Notes: a model not told the origin generated them from the letters alone. Shown: positions 50,734-59,575, numbered from the stretch's first letter. The stretch is DNA of 64,000 nt from Sphingomonas sp. Leaf357 (GCF_001423845.1 NZ_LMPM01000001.1:1279493-1343492), one strand, 5' to 3'. Translations and numbers: made by a program.

Positions 50734-51260
50734 CCGATCCCCGCATCCAGACCCTGCTCGACAAGCAGGAGATCACCGACGTCATCAACCTGTACCTGCG
50801 CGGCGCCGACCGCGCCGATATCCCACTGATCGCCGACGCCTATCATCCCGATGCCGTCGAGGATCATGGCGGAGTCTATCACGGCCCCGCGTCGGACTAT
50901 GTCGCGCTGATGGCCAAGATGCTGCCCAAGGGTGGAATCATGAACCACCTCGCCACCAACATCGTGATCGAGGTGGACGGCGACGTCGCCCGTGCCGAGC
51001 ATTACATCCTCGCCTTCGCCCGGATGAAGGAGAAGGGCGGCGACAAGTTCGACACGCTGACGCTGGCGCGTGCGGTCGACCGGTTCGAACGCCGCGACGG
51101 CAAGTGGAAGATCGCGCTGCGCCGCTTGGCGTGGGAGTGGAACCACGAGATGCCGCTGACCGAAAGCTGGGGCCGCGGCATGATGTTCCCCGAAGGCACC
51201 GAACTGACGCGCGGTGCGAAGCATCCGCACGACGTGCTCTATCAGATGGCGGCGCACTGA
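50730..51260 (+). CDS. NTF2/SnoaL-like protein (third of four; PF13577-like)
   Basis: A 176-residue SnoaL_4-type NTF2-fold protein: K-Q-E-I-T-D-V-I-N-L-Y-L-R-G-A-D-R-A-D near the start, the A-Y-H-P-D-A-V-E-D-H-G-G pattern, H-L-A-T-N-I-V-I-E-V near 74, and D-R-F-E-R-R-D-G-K-W-K-I-A-L-R-R-L. This subgroup includes dehydratases and lyases that use a buried His-Asp pair. Its length and layout are the nearest of the four to the diarylpropane deformylase LdpA of sphingomonads, though this needs an alignment. It overlaps the feruloyl-CoA-synthase-like gene by four bases and the SDR gene by one base, so it is tightly coupled to both. Confidence 0.8.
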   Translation: MTDPRIQTLLDKQEITDVINLYLRGADRADIPLIADAYHPDAVEDHGGVYHGPASDYVALMAKMLPKGGIMNHLATNIVIEVDGDVARAEHYILAFARMKEKGGDKFDTLTLARAVDRFERRDGKWKIALRRLAWEWNHEMPLTESWGRGMMFPEGTELTRGAKHPHDVLYQMAAH

Positions 51261-52024
51261 TGGCGATGGACATTACCGGCGCGGTCGGGCTCGTCACCGG
51301 GGGCAATCGCGGCATCGGCGAGGCGTTCGTCCGCGCGCTGATCGGCGCGGGCGCGGCCAAGGTCTATGTCGGCACGCGCAACGTCGCCAATGCGCGGCAT
51401 CTGGTGGAGGAAGGGCAGGGCAGGATCGTGGCGCTGGCGCTCGACGTGTCGCAGCCGGACCAGATCGCGGCGGCGGCCGCCGCCTGCCCCGACGTCTCGA
51501 TCCTCGTCAACAATGCCGGTGCGTTCGTGAACCAGCGGCTGATCGGGGCCGAGACGATGGCCGCCGCGCGCGAGGAGATGGAGGTCAATTATTTCGGCGT
51601 GCTAGGCATGTGCCGCGCCTTTGCCGGCGTGCTGAAGGCCAATGGCGGGGGCGCGATCGTCAACGTCCTGTCCTCCGGCGGTGTCGTCGCGGTGCCGGCG
51701 ATGGGTGGTTACAGCCCGTCCAAATTCGCCGCCCGCGCCGCGACCACCTCGATTCGCGCCGAACTGGCCAAGCAGGGCACGAGCGTGTCCGCGCTGATCG
51801 TCGGATCGGTCGATACGCGCATGGCCGCGCATGTCGGCGGCGCGAAGGAGAAGCCCGAGGACATCGCCAAGATCGGTTTGTCGGCGATCAAACGCGGGCT
51901 GGACGAGGTGGATACCGATCGCATGGCGGTGGAGGTGCGTGCGAACAAGGCGCGCGACCCCAAGGCGCAGGAGCGCGCGCTGGCGCGGATGCTCGACATG
52001 GACACGATCAGCACGGGACGGTGA
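51260..52024 (+). CDS. Short-chain dehydrogenase/reductase (SDR)
   Basis: A 254-residue classical SDR with T-G-G-N-R-G-I-G (13-20), N-N-A-G (84-87), Ser139 and Tyr151-x3-Lys155 (Y-S-P-S-K), covering the full catalytic set. The start ATG overlaps the preceding stop by one base (TGATG). Likely oxidises or reduces a hydroxyl/keto group of the compound handled by the flanking NTF2-like, thiolase and CoA-ligase enzymes. The cofactor is not certain: Arg40 in V-G-T-R at the end of strand 2 favours NADP. After the stop comes a 115-base repeat-containing gap before the DUF1295 gene. Confidence 0.88.
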   Translation: MAMDITGAVGLVTGGNRGIGEAFVRALIGAGAAKVYVGTRNVANARHLVEEGQGRIVALALDVSQPDQIAAAAAACPDVSILVNNAGAFVNQRLIGAETMAAAREEMEVNYFGVLGMCRAFAGVLKANGGGAIVNVLSSGGVVAVPAMGGYSPSKFAARAATTSIRAELAKQGTSVSALIVGSVDTRMAAHVGGAKEKPEDIAKIGLSAIKRGLDEVDTDRMAVEVRANKARDPKAQERALARMLDMDTISTGR

Positions 52025-52029
52025 CCGTC

Positions 52030-52115
52030 ACGCCATTCCTCCGCGCGAGCGGGGGTCGGGGGTCAGCGGCGGCGACGGTCGTGGCCCTGGACGCCCGCCT
52101 TCGCGGGGGAACACG
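52030..52115. repeat. Intergenic GC-rich hairpin element
   Basis: The gap between the SDR and DUF1295 genes contains CCCGC-CTTC-GCGGG (52094-52107) plus flanking G-rich and C-rich runs, a short hairpin of a kind repeated between sphingomonad genes. It could stall or terminate transcription or stabilise the mRNA. Confidence 0.45.
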
Positions 52116-52139
52116 GATGGCCGAAGGGGGAAAGATGCG

Positions 52140-52937
52140 ATGGAAATCCTGAAGATACTGGCGATCGACGCGGTGACGGTGGTGATCGCCTTCACCACGC
52201 TCTGGGCGATCTGTTCGTCGATCCGCGACGTGACGATGGTCGATGCGTGGTGGGCGCTCGGCATGGCGCTGCTCGCGCTGGCGACGTTCGTGCAGATGGA
52301 CGTGGCGACCGATCGCCGCGTGCTGCTGCTCGGCCTGTGCGCGCTGTGGGCGTTCCGGCTGGGGGGCTATCTGTTCTGGCGCTGGCGCGATCACGGGCCG
52401 GACCGCCGCTATGTCCGCATGATGGAAAAGGCGCAGGAGAAGCGCGGCTGGGGCTATGCCCGCGCCAGCTTCTGGCTGGTGTTCGTCACGCAGGCGCCGT
52501 TGCAGTTCATCGTCGCGCTGCCGGTGATGCTGGGCCAGATCCAGGCCGAGCCGGTGGCGCTCGGTGGCCTGGCCTATGCCGGCGCGGCGCTGGCGCTGTT
52601 CGGCATCGCGTTCGAGAGCATCGGCGATTTCCAGCTGACCCGGTTCCGCAAGAACCCCGCCAATGCCGGCAAGGTGCTGAACACCGGCCTGTGGCGCTAC
52701 ACGCGCCACCCGAATTACTTCGGCGATGCCTGCGTCTGGTGGGGCCTGTTCGCGATCGGTGCGGAAACCGGCATCGGCTGGTTCGCCCTGCCGGGGCCGA
52801 TCCTGCTGACCTGGACGCTGATGAAATGGTCCGGCGCGCCGACGCTCGAATTCCGCATGCGCAAGACCAAGCCGCAATATGCCGACTATATCGCGACCAC
52901 ATCGGGTTTCGTGCCCTGGCCGCCGAAGCGGCTGTGA
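52140..52937 (+). CDS. DUF1295 membrane protein (steroid 5-alpha-reductase-like)
   Basis: A 265-residue integral-membrane protein with about six hydrophobic segments and the family signature L-W-R-Y-T-R-H-P-N-Y-F-G-D near residue 185, shared with steroid 5-alpha-reductases and isoprenylcysteine methyltransferases. DUF1295 proteins probably reduce or methylate hydrophobic ring or side-chain substrates; in this cluster an NADPH-dependent enone reduction is a reasonable guess. AAGGGGGAAAG lies just upstream of the ATG. It is followed by a 286-base gap made largely of dispersed palindromic repeats before the next CoA ligase. Confidence 0.83.
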   Translation: MEILKILAIDAVTVVIAFTTLWAICSSIRDVTMVDAWWALGMALLALATFVQMDVATDRRVLLLGLCALWAFRLGGYLFWRWRDHGPDRRYVRMMEKAQEKRGWGYARASFWLVFVTQAPLQFIVALPVMLGQIQAEPVALGGLAYAGAALALFGIAFESIGDFQLTRFRKNPANAGKVLNTGLWRYTRHPNYFGDACVWWGLFAIGAETGIGWFALPGPILLTWTLMKWSGAPTLEFRMRKTKPQYADYIATTSGFVPWPPKRL

Positions 52938-52963
52938 GGTTGCGGGTGCGTCCGCCCCAATTC

Positions 52964-53051
52964 ACGTCCGTCCTGAGCCTGTCGACGGACTGCCCTTTCT
53001 CTCGAGCAATGAAAGAACAGGGCAATGCTTCGACAAGCTCAGCACGGACGG
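52964..53051. repeat. Dispersed palindromic repeat, copy A
   Basis: Arms CGTCCGTCCTGAGCCTGTCGA and the mirrored TCGACAAGCTCAGCACGGACG form an imperfect inverted repeat around a 40-base centre. The same sequence family occurs at 53125 and 62061. It resembles the sphingomonad intergenic element built on CCTGAGCTTGTCGAAGG. Confidence 0.7.
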
Positions 53052-53124
53052 TTGGTGGGGCATGCACACCTTCGGACCTGATGCATCGGCGCCGACGCGG
53101 CTGTGATGCAACCCGCATCCTCAC

Positions 53125-53195
53125 CTCCGTTCGGGCTGAGCTTGTCGAAGCCCAAGTGCCGCGCGTGCCCTTCGACAGGCTCAGGGCGAACGGAG
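53125..53195. repeat. Dispersed palindromic repeat, copy B
   Basis: Arms CTCCGTTCGGGCTGAGCTTG and CAGGCTCAGGGCGAACGGAG pair across a short centre. Member of the same family as copies A and C; it ends 28 bases before the next CoA-ligase gene. Confidence 0.7.
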
Positions 53196-53223
53196 TGGGA
53201 GTGCGGGGCGATGGAGAAATGAC

Positions 53224-54915
53224 ATGCAACTGACCCCGCAATCCCGGATCGACGATTTCACCGCGCGCGGCTGGTGGGGCGATCTCACGCTCGACGACTG
53301 GCTACAGCGCAATCGGGTCGAGGTGGCCGATCGCCTCGCTCTGGTCGATCCGATGAATCGTGCCGATCTCGACGGTACGCCACCGCGCCGCTTCACCTGG
53401 GCCGAACTGGGCACCGAAGTCGATCGGGTCGCGGCGGCGTTGCTCGATCTCGGCCTGAAGAAGGACGACGTGCTGACCTATCAGCTGCCGAACGTCACCG
53501 ACACGGTGATCCTGGCGCTGGCCTGTTCGCGCATCGGCCTGATCATCTCGCCGGTCGTCATGCCGTACCGCGCGCATGAACTGGGCTATGTGATCGACAA
53601 GGTCCGCCCGAGCGCGATCGTCACGCGCGCGCACTTCGCGGGCCATGATCATGCCGCGATGGCACTGGCGCTCGCCGGCGGGCGCGCGTGCCAGGTGCTG
53701 GTGCTGGGCGGCGAAGCGCCGCAGGGCAGCATCGACTTCGATGCCGCCATCGCCGCCGCCGATCCGGCTCGGGCCGCCGCCTATCACGATGCCCAGCCGA
53801 TGCGGCCGGGCGACGTCTTCACGATCTTCTGGACTTCCGGCACCGAGGCGCGGCCCAAGGGCGTGCCGCGCGACCAGAACCACTGGATCGTCAACGCCAA
53901 GATGGTCGCCGAGGCGGCCGACATCCGCGAGGGCGAGGTGCTGCTCAACCCGTTTCCGCTGGTCAATATCGGGTCGTTCGGCCTCGTCACGCCGTGGCTG
54001 ATGCATCGCGGCACGCTGGTGCTGCACCATCCCTTCGACCTGAAGGTGTTCCTGGCGCAGATCGCCGCCGAGCGCGTCAACTACACGATCGCCGCGCCCG
54101 CGATCCTCAATGCCCTGCTCAAGACGCCGGGGCTGCTGGACAGCGTCGACCTGTCCTCGCTGCGCGCGATCGGCTCCGGCTCCGCGCCGCTCAGCCCGTG
54201 GATGATCGAGGGATTCGCGCACGATCACGGCATCGAAGTGTGCAACATCTACGGATCGAACGAAGGTGCCTCGCTGTTCAGCGACGCGCGGCAGGTGCCC
54301 GATCATCATGACCGCGCGCGCTATTTCCCGCGCATGGGCGTGGCCGGGATCGCCTGGCCGGGGAGCGAGAGTTCGGCGATGATCCAGACCCGTCTGGTCG
54401 ATATCGACACCGAGGAGGATATCACCGAACCCGGCCGCCCGGGCGAATTGCGTTTCCAGGGCGCGGCGACCTTCGGCGGCTATTTCGAAAGCCCGGAAAT
54501 CAGCGCGAACGCGTTCGACGCGCAGGGCTTCTACCGCACCGGCGACCTGTTCGAGATCGCCGAGGATCGCTTCTATCGCTTCGTCGGGCGCTGCAAGGAC
54601 ATCATCGTGCGCGGCGGCGTGAACATCTCGCCGGCCGAGATCGACGATCTGCTCGCCGGCCATCCGGCGCTGCGCGAGGCGGCGGTGGTCGGCGTGCCGG
54701 ACGAACGGCTGGGCGAGCGGATGTGCGTCGCCGCAGTGCCCGCCGACGGGCAGGCACCGGATCTGGGCGAGATTTCCGGCTGGCTGAAGGCGCAGGGGCT
54801 GGCGGTGTTCAAGCTGCCCGAACTGATGGTCACGGTGGACGCGCTGCCGCGCAACGCGATGAACAAGGTGTCGCGCCGCGACCTGCGCGAGACGGTGATC
54901 GGCCTGCTCGCATGA
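53224..54915 (+). CDS. Acyl-CoA synthetase / AMP-binding ligase
   Basis: A 563-residue ANL enzyme of the fatty-acid or cyclohexanecarboxylate CoA-ligase type. The P-loop is F-W-T-S-G-T-E-A-R-P-K-G, slightly unlike the usual T-S-G-T-T-G-x-P-K-G. It has N-I-Y-G-S-N-E-G, F-Y-R-T-G-D-L, the hinge F-V-G-R-C-K-D-I-I-V-R-G-G-V-N-I and a C-terminal catalytic lysine context N-A-M-N-K-V-S-R-R-D-L. GGAG lies eight bases before the ATG. Its stop overlaps the next NTF2-like gene by four bases. It probably activates a second, alicyclic or side-chain carboxylate of the same pathway. Confidence 0.87.
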   Translation: MQLTPQSRIDDFTARGWWGDLTLDDWLQRNRVEVADRLALVDPMNRADLDGTPPRRFTWAELGTEVDRVAAALLDLGLKKDDVLTYQLPNVTDTVILALACSRIGLIISPVVMPYRAHELGYVIDKVRPSAIVTRAHFAGHDHAAMALALAGGRACQVLVLGGEAPQGSIDFDAAIAAADPARAAAYHDAQPMRPGDVFTIFWTSGTEARPKGVPRDQNHWIVNAKMVAEAADIREGEVLLNPFPLVNIGSFGLVTPWLMHRGTLVLHHPFDLKVFLAQIAAERVNYTIAAPAILNALLKTPGLLDSVDLSSLRAIGSGSAPLSPWMIEGFAHDHGIEVCNIYGSNEGASLFSDARQVPDHHDRARYFPRMGVAGIAWPGSESSAMIQTRLVDIDTEEDITEPGRPGELRFQGAATFGGYFESPEISANAFDAQGFYRTGDLFEIAEDRFYRFVGRCKDIIVRGGVNISPAEIDDLLAGHPALREAAVVGVPDERLGERMCVAAVPADGQAPDLGEISGWLKAQGLAVFKLPELMVTVDALPRNAMNKVSRRDLRETVIGLLA

Positions 54916-55340
54916 CCCTATACGACCGGTTCGCCGCGGTGATCGCGGCGTGGAACGCCGGCGACATCGACGCGGCGCTGGCCGGCATGGACGAGGCGGT
55001 AGTCTGGCACGTCGCCGCCGGGGCGCTCGCCCCGCTGGACGGCAAGGCGGCGGTGCGCGGTTTCCTGGAGGCGCTGCGTGCCGACATGGCCGAGACGCGC
55101 TGGAGCATCGGCCATCATGCCGAGGCGGGCGATCGTCTGTTCGTCGAAGGGATCGACGCGTACACCCGCCGCACCGGCACCGCCGTCGCGATGCCCTATG
55201 CCGCGGTGATCGAATTCGCCGACGACCGGATCGTCGCTTGGCGCGATTACATCGACACGCGCCGGATGGAAAAGCTGCGCGAAGGCGCGCCGGCCCCGGC
55301 GCACGTCGTCGCGCTGGTCGCGCGGTTGCGACAGGACTGA
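54912..55340 (+). CDS. NTF2-like protein (fourth of four), limonene-epoxide-hydrolase/SnoaL type
   Basis: A 142-residue NTF2-fold protein: I-A-A-W-N-A-G-D-I-D-A-A-L-A-G-M-D-E-A-V-V-W-H in the first half and V-A-M-P-Y-A-A-V-I-E-F…R-I-V-A-W-R-D-Y-I-D in the second. The closing W-R-D-Y-I-D mirrors W-R-E-Y-Y-D and W-R-E-Y-F-E in the first and second copies, so these three are paralogues; the third is more distant. The ATG overlaps the CoA-ligase stop (ATGA). Last gene of the plus-strand arm. Probably a cofactor-free hydratase or isomerase; substrate unknown. Confidence 0.8.
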   Translation: MTLYDRFAAVIAAWNAGDIDAALAGMDEAVVWHVAAGALAPLDGKAAVRGFLEALRADMAETRWSIGHHAEAGDRLFVEGIDAYTRRTGTAVAMPYAAVIEFADDRIVAWRDYIDTRRMEKLREGAPAPAHVVALVARLRQD

Positions 55341-55453
55341 GGGTGTGCCGCTGGCCGACGGTTTGATCTCTCGGTATGTTTCGGATGAACGACAAGCGGA
55401 ATTGATGAGCGAGACGAGCACTTAGCGCGACTATCGCGCGTGCCGGTTGCCGA

Positions 55454-56332
55454 TCACTTTTGTGGAACGGGCACCTCGCGTTCGACCGGGACATCGTTGC
55501 CCGGCTCGATATAAATCTCGCCTCGGCGACGGGGTTTGCTTCTGGGACCACGGGCTTCGATCGCGCCCCAGTGGAAGCCGTCGGCCAGGCGATAGACGTG
55601 GCCGAAACCGGGGAAGGGGCCGATCGCGGTCGCGACGAGGTGATCCCTGGCGACCGCTTCTTCCAGAAAGCGCTGGCGATCGGGCGGCACGACGGCTGGG
55701 CCGGTGCCGGTCGCGCGATCCTGTTCGCGAAGGTCGCCGTTCCAGAAGACCAGCACCGTCGCGCCGCAGCGGACGCGAACCGATCCGGTGCGCGGACCTT
55801 CGGACGTAACGGCCATGCGCACGCCGGGCACGACGTCCAGATCAAAATCGGGGGTGCGCAGGCGGCTCCGTGCGCGATAGGCGTCCAGCGCCTTTGCGAT
55901 CGTCGGGCCGGTCGCTGCCCGATCGCCGATATGATCGACCGCCCAGCGATCCACGAAGACCGTGGCGGTGGGGAAGGCCGGTCGATCGCCGTCAAGCATT
56001 CCGCCGCCCTGCGCGTCGTCGAGCGCCGTCACGATCACGGTGTCCACGTCGGAGGCGCGATAGCCCAGGCTCGACAGGGCAGCGCGCAACTCGGCGCCGG
56101 AGGCGGACGGGCCGATCAGGATATGGTGGCCGTCCACCACCAACAGGAAAGTGTTGCGCATCGCGGGCGAGCGATCGGGTATGGCCGCGCCGGCGCGATC
56201 GACCCCGTTCGAAAAGGCGGTGATGCGGCAGCGCCCAAGCGTGATCTCCCGGCGCAGCAAGGGCGGCGATGCGGGGCGTGGATCGGCGATGGCGGCCGAG
56301 GCCAGAGCGATCAGCGACAATGGTCCGAACAT
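55454..56332 (-). CDS. Exported MBL-fold-like protein that has lost the metal-binding motif
   Basis: A 292-residue protein with a signal peptide (M-F-G-P-L-S-L-I-A-L-A-S-A-A-I-A, cleavage near residue 16). The chosen ATG has GGAG six bases upstream; the frame is open for a further 37 residues but those do not look like a leader. The fold suggests the quorum-quenching/metallo-beta-lactamase superfamily: D-x-G-like loop region (I-L-I-G-P-S-A-S-G near 71) and V-D-T-V-I-V-T-A-L-D-D-A-Q-G-G-G at 96-111. That last stretch aligns with the usual T-H-x-H-x-D-H-x-G-G, but every metal ligand is replaced (Ala103, Asp105, Ala107, Gln108). It is probably inactive as a hydrolase and may bind a ligand. Confidence 0.7.
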   Translation of the reverse strand: MFGPLSLIALASAAIADPRPASPPLLRREITLGRCRITAFSNGVDRAGAAIPDRSPAMRNTFLLVVDGHHILIGPSASGAELRAALSSLGYRASDVDTVIVTALDDAQGGGMLDGDRPAFPTATVFVDRWAVDHIGDRAATGPTIAKALDAYRARSRLRTPDFDLDVVPGVRMAVTSEGPRTGSVRVRCGATVLVFWNGDLREQDRATGTGPAVVPPDRQRFLEEAVARDHLVATAIGPFPGFGHVYRLADGFHWGAIEARGPRSKPRRRGEIYIEPGNDVPVEREVPVPQK

Positions 56333-56390
56333 CAGCCTCTCCGATCGTCGGCGCGTATTCAAAAGGGTGGCGGGTGTCGAGCAAACGTCG

Positions 56391-56948
56391 CTATTTGCCG
56401 GTCCCGGGCGGAGCTTCGCGCCATGTGCCCGGCGCGAGTCCATCGGCGGTCCACTCGCCGATGCTCCACCGCACCAGCCGCAACGTGGGAAACCCGATCG
56501 CCGCCGTCATCCGGCGGACCTGCCGGTTGCGCCCCTCGCGGATCGTCAGCTTGATCCAGCTGTCGGGCACGGTCTTGCGGAACCGCACCGGCGGATCGCG
56601 CGGCCACAGATCGGGTGGGGCGATGCGCTCGACTTCGGCCGGGCGGGTCATGCCGTCCTTCAGCCCCACGCCGTGCCGGAGCGCTTCGAGATCCATGTCC
56701 TGCGGCTCGCCCTCGACCTGTACGAGATAGGTCTTGGGGAGCTTGAACTTCGGGTCCGCGATGCGCGCCTGCAAGCGGCCGTCGTCGGTCAGCAGCAGCA
56801 GCCCTTCGCTGTCGCGGTCGAGCCGGCCGGCAGGATAGACGCCGGGCAGGTCGATGAATTCCGAGAGCGTGCGACGCGGGGAGGGGCTGCCGGCGTCGGT
56901 GAACTGGCACAGCACGTCGAACGGCTTGTTGAACAGGATCAGCGTCAC
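56391..56948 (-). CDS. Pseudouridine synthase, RluE-like (RsuA/RluB/RluE branch)
   Basis: A 185-residue RNA-modifying enzyme without an S4 domain. It has [11 protein letters not shown] (6-16), the catalytic G-R-L-D44-R-D-S-E-G-L-L (41-51), K-T-Y-L-V-Q-V-E-G near 72, and a C-terminal [12 protein letters not shown] motif, all standard. Length and absence of S4 fit RluE, which makes a pseudouridine in 23S rRNA. The start is GTG, overlapping the stop of the FAD oxidoreductase by four bases. The assignment to RluE specifically is by size. Confidence 0.85.
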   Translation of the reverse strand: MTLILFNKPFDVLCQFTDAGSPSPRRTLSEFIDLPGVYPAGRLDRDSEGLLLLTDDGRLQARIADPKFKLPKTYLVQVEGEPQDMDLEALRHGVGLKDGMTRPAEVERIAPPDLWPRDPPVRFRKTVPDSWIKLTIREGRNRQVRRMTAAIGFPTLRLVRWSIGEWTADGLAPGTWREAPPGTGK

Positions 56949-58564
56949 GCGGCGGCGATGCTCGTCGCCACCGCCTCGGCGACCTTGATGCCGTCCACCG
57001 CAGCCGACAGGATGCCGCCGGCATAGCCCGCGCCTTCGCCCGCCGGGAACAGGCCGATCGTATTGAGGCTCTGCAGATCCTCGCCGCGCGTGAAGCGGAC
57101 GGGAGAGGAGGTGCGTGTCTCGACACCGGTCATCACCACGTCGGGATGGTCGTAGCCGGGGATCTGGCGACCGAATACCGGGATCGCCTCGCGCATCGCG
57201 GTCACCGCGAAATCGGGCAGGCATTCCGCGAGATCGGTCGGCGTCACGCCCGGGCGATAGGAGGGAACGACCGATCCCAGCGCCTGCGACGGCCTCCCGG
57301 CGAGGAAATCGCCCAGCCGCTGCGCCGGCGCCTTGTAGTTCGATCCGCCGGCGACGAACGCGCGCTCCTCCCAATGGCGTTGCAGCGCGATGCCGGCGAG
57401 CGGATCGCCGGGAAAGTCGCGCGCCGGATCGATCGCGACGACGAAGCCCGAATTGGCGTTGCGTTCGTTGCGCGAATATTGGCTCATCCCGTTGGTCGCG
57501 ACCCGCCCTTCTTCCGACGTGGCGGCGACCACGGTGCCGCCGGGGCACATACAGAAACTGTAGACCGTGCGCCCGTTCGAGCAGTGATGCGAGATATGAT
57601 ATTCCGCCGCGCCGAGGATCGCGTTGCCGGCGTCGCTGCCGAAGCGCGAGCGGTCGATCCAGCTTTGCGGATGTTCGATCCGCACGCCGATCGAGAAGGG
57701 CTTGGCCTCGACATGCACGCCCGCCTCATGGAGCATCGTGAACGTGTCGCGCGCGCTGTGGCCGATCGCCAGCACGACATGATCCGCCGCGATATAGCCG
57801 CCGTCGTGCAGGTGCAGCCCGCGCATCCGCCGCTCGCCGCCCGCATCGGTGGCGATGTCGAGCCCGTCGACACGGCTCTGCCAGCGATATTCGCCGCCCA
57901 GCGCCTCGATCGTCGCGCGCATGGTCTCGACCATCGTGACGAGGCGGAACGTGCCGATGTGCGGATGCGCCTCGGTCAGGATCTCGGGCGGCGCGCCGGC
58001 CTTGACGAACTCGGTCAGTACCTTGCGGTCGAGATGCCGGGGATCCTTGATCCGGCTGTAGAGCTTGCCGTCGGAAAAGGTGCCGGCGCCGCCCTCGCCG
58101 AACTGCACGTTGGATTCGGGGTCGAGCACCGATTTGCGCCATAAGGCCCAGGTGTCCTTGGTCCGTTCGCGCACCACCTTGCCGCGATCGAGGATGATCG
58201 GGCGATAGCCGAGTTGGGCCAGGATCAGCCCGGCGAACAGGCCGCACGGCCCCGCGCCGATCACCACCGGCCGTGCGAACTCGCCGGCCGGCGCGCGCGT
58301 GGCGAAGCGATAGCTGGTGTTCGGCGTCTGCTGGACGTTCCGGTCCTTGCGGAAGCGCGCGAGCACGGCCGGCTCGTCCTTCACGTTCACGTCGACCGAA
58401 TAGACGAGCTGGATAGCGGTCTTGTCGCGCGCGTCGTGGCCGCGTCGCGCGACGACGTAGCGCACCAACTCACGCGGGGTGATGCGCAGCCGCTTGCAGA
58501 TCGCGGCGGGCAGCGCCTCGTCGGGGTGGTGGAGCGGCAGGGTCAGTTCGGTCAGGCGTAGCAT
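56945..58564 (-). CDS. FAD-dependent NAD(P)-binding oxidoreductase
   Basis: A 539-residue flavoprotein with an N-terminal extension of about 95 residues, then the dinucleotide fold [12 protein letters not shown] (near 98-109), [10 protein letters not shown] near 277, [12 protein letters not shown] near 350 and a C-terminal [15 protein letters not shown]. This matches the family of ‘FAD-dependent dehydrogenases’ found next to housekeeping genes in many bacteria, with no agreed substrate. The ATG at 58564 is chosen because the frame is open far upstream only as the antisense of Ku, which I reject. Its stop overlaps the RluE-like start. Confidence 0.83.
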   Translation of the reverse strand: MLRLTELTLPLHHPDEALPAAICKRLRITPRELVRYVVARRGHDARDKTAIQLVYSVDVNVKDEPAVLARFRKDRNVQQTPNTSYRFATRAPAGEFARPVVIGAGPCGLFAGLILAQLGYRPIILDRGKVVRERTKDTWALWRKSVLDPESNVQFGEGGAGTFSDGKLYSRIKDPRHLDRKVLTEFVKAGAPPEILTEAHPHIGTFRLVTMVETMRATIEALGGEYRWQSRVDGLDIATDAGGERRMRGLHLHDGGYIAADHVVLAIGHSARDTFTMLHEAGVHVEAKPFSIGVRIEHPQSWIDRSRFGSDAGNAILGAAEYHISHHCSNGRTVYSFCMCPGGTVVAATSEEGRVATNGMSQYSRNERNANSGFVVAIDPARDFPGDPLAGIALQRHWEERAFVAGGSNYKAPAQRLGDFLAGRPSQALGSVVPSYRPGVTPTDLAECLPDFAVTAMREAIPVFGRQIPGYDHPDVVMTGVETRTSSPVRFTRGEDLQSLNTIGLFPAGEGAGYAGGILSAAVDGIKVAEAVATSIAAA

Positions 58565-58675
58565 CGCCGCTGGCCTTAGCGCGTGGGCACGCGCTGTGCC
58601 AATTCCGCGCGCGGCGGAACGAACGCCCCCCTCCCCGGGTTGAATCGGCTCCGAAATGAAGGGGAGATCAATACG

Positions 58676-59545
58676 ATGGCCGCGCGCGCCTATTGGCAGG
58701 GGCAGATCAGGCTGGCCCTCGTCTCGATTCCGGTCGAAATCTTCTCCGCCACCAAATCCGGCGCGCAGATCGCGTTCCATCAGATTCATGAACCGTCGGG
58801 CAAGCGCGTGAAATACGAGAAGGTCGTGCCCGGTCTCGGCGCGATCGACACGGACGAGATCGTCAAGGGCTACGAGGTCGACAAGGGCGATTACGTGCTG
58901 CTCGACCAGGACGAGATCGACGCGGTGAAGCTGGAATCCAAGAAGACGCTGGAACTGACTCAGTTCGTGGACGCGAGCGAGATCGACGTGCTGTATTACG
59001 AGCGGCCGTATTTCGTCGTGCCCGCCGACGATCTGGCGGAGGAAGCCTTTATCGTGCTGCGCGAGGCGCTGCGCCAGGCGAAGAAGGTCGGGCTGGGGCA
59101 GCTTGCGATGCGCGGGCGCGAATATGTCGTCAGCCTGAAGCCGTGCGGGCGCGGCATGGTGCTGGAAACGCTGCGCTACGCCGACGAGGTGAACAAGGCA
59201 CAGGGTTATTTCCGCGACATTCCCGACGACAAGCCGGATGCCGACCTGCTCGACCTGGCGACGACGTTGATCGACAAGAAGACCGCTACGTTCGATCCGG
59301 CCAAGTTCCATGATCGCTACATCGACGCGCTCAGGGATCTGATCGCGCGCAAGCAGAAGTCGAAATCGAACCGCAAGATCATCGAGGACAAGGATGACGG
59401 CGCCGCGCGGTCCGGGTCGAACGTCGTCGATCTGATGGCGGCGCTGAAGAAATCGATCGAGAAGCCGGCCGCCAAGGCCGCGGCAGCTAAGGCGCCTGTG
59501 GCTAAGGCTTCGGCGAAAAAAGCCCCGGCGAAGAAGCGTGCGTAG
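58676..59545 (+). CDS. ku: Ku protein, non-homologous end joining
   Basis: A 289-residue bacterial Ku homologue that binds DNA ends as a homodimer and recruits LigD. The core (about 1-220) starts A-Y-W-Q-G-Q-I-R-L-A-L-V-S-I-P-V and keeps Q-I-H-E-P-S-G-K-R-V-K-Y, V-V-K/V-V-P-like segments and R-G-R-E-Y-V-V-S-L-K-P. The C-terminus is a Lys/Ala/Pro-rich tail (K-A-P-V-A-K-A-S-A-K-K-A-P-A-K-K-R-A) that usually binds DNA. GGGGAG lies upstream of the ATG. LigD follows after 30 bases on the same strand. Confidence 0.93.
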   Translation: MAARAYWQGQIRLALVSIPVEIFSATKSGAQIAFHQIHEPSGKRVKYEKVVPGLGAIDTDEIVKGYEVDKGDYVLLDQDEIDAVKLESKKTLELTQFVDASEIDVLYYERPYFVVPADDLAEEAFIVLREALRQAKKVGLGQLAMRGREYVVSLKPCGRGMVLETLRYADEVNKAQGYFRDIPDDKPDADLLDLATTLIDKKTATFDPAKFHDRYIDALRDLIARKQKSKSNRKIIEDKDDGAARSGSNVVDLMAALKKSIEKPAAKAAAAKAPVAKASAKKAPAKKRA

Positions 59546-59575
59546 AGCGCAATCGATCGTGGGGGGCGGCGTTAG

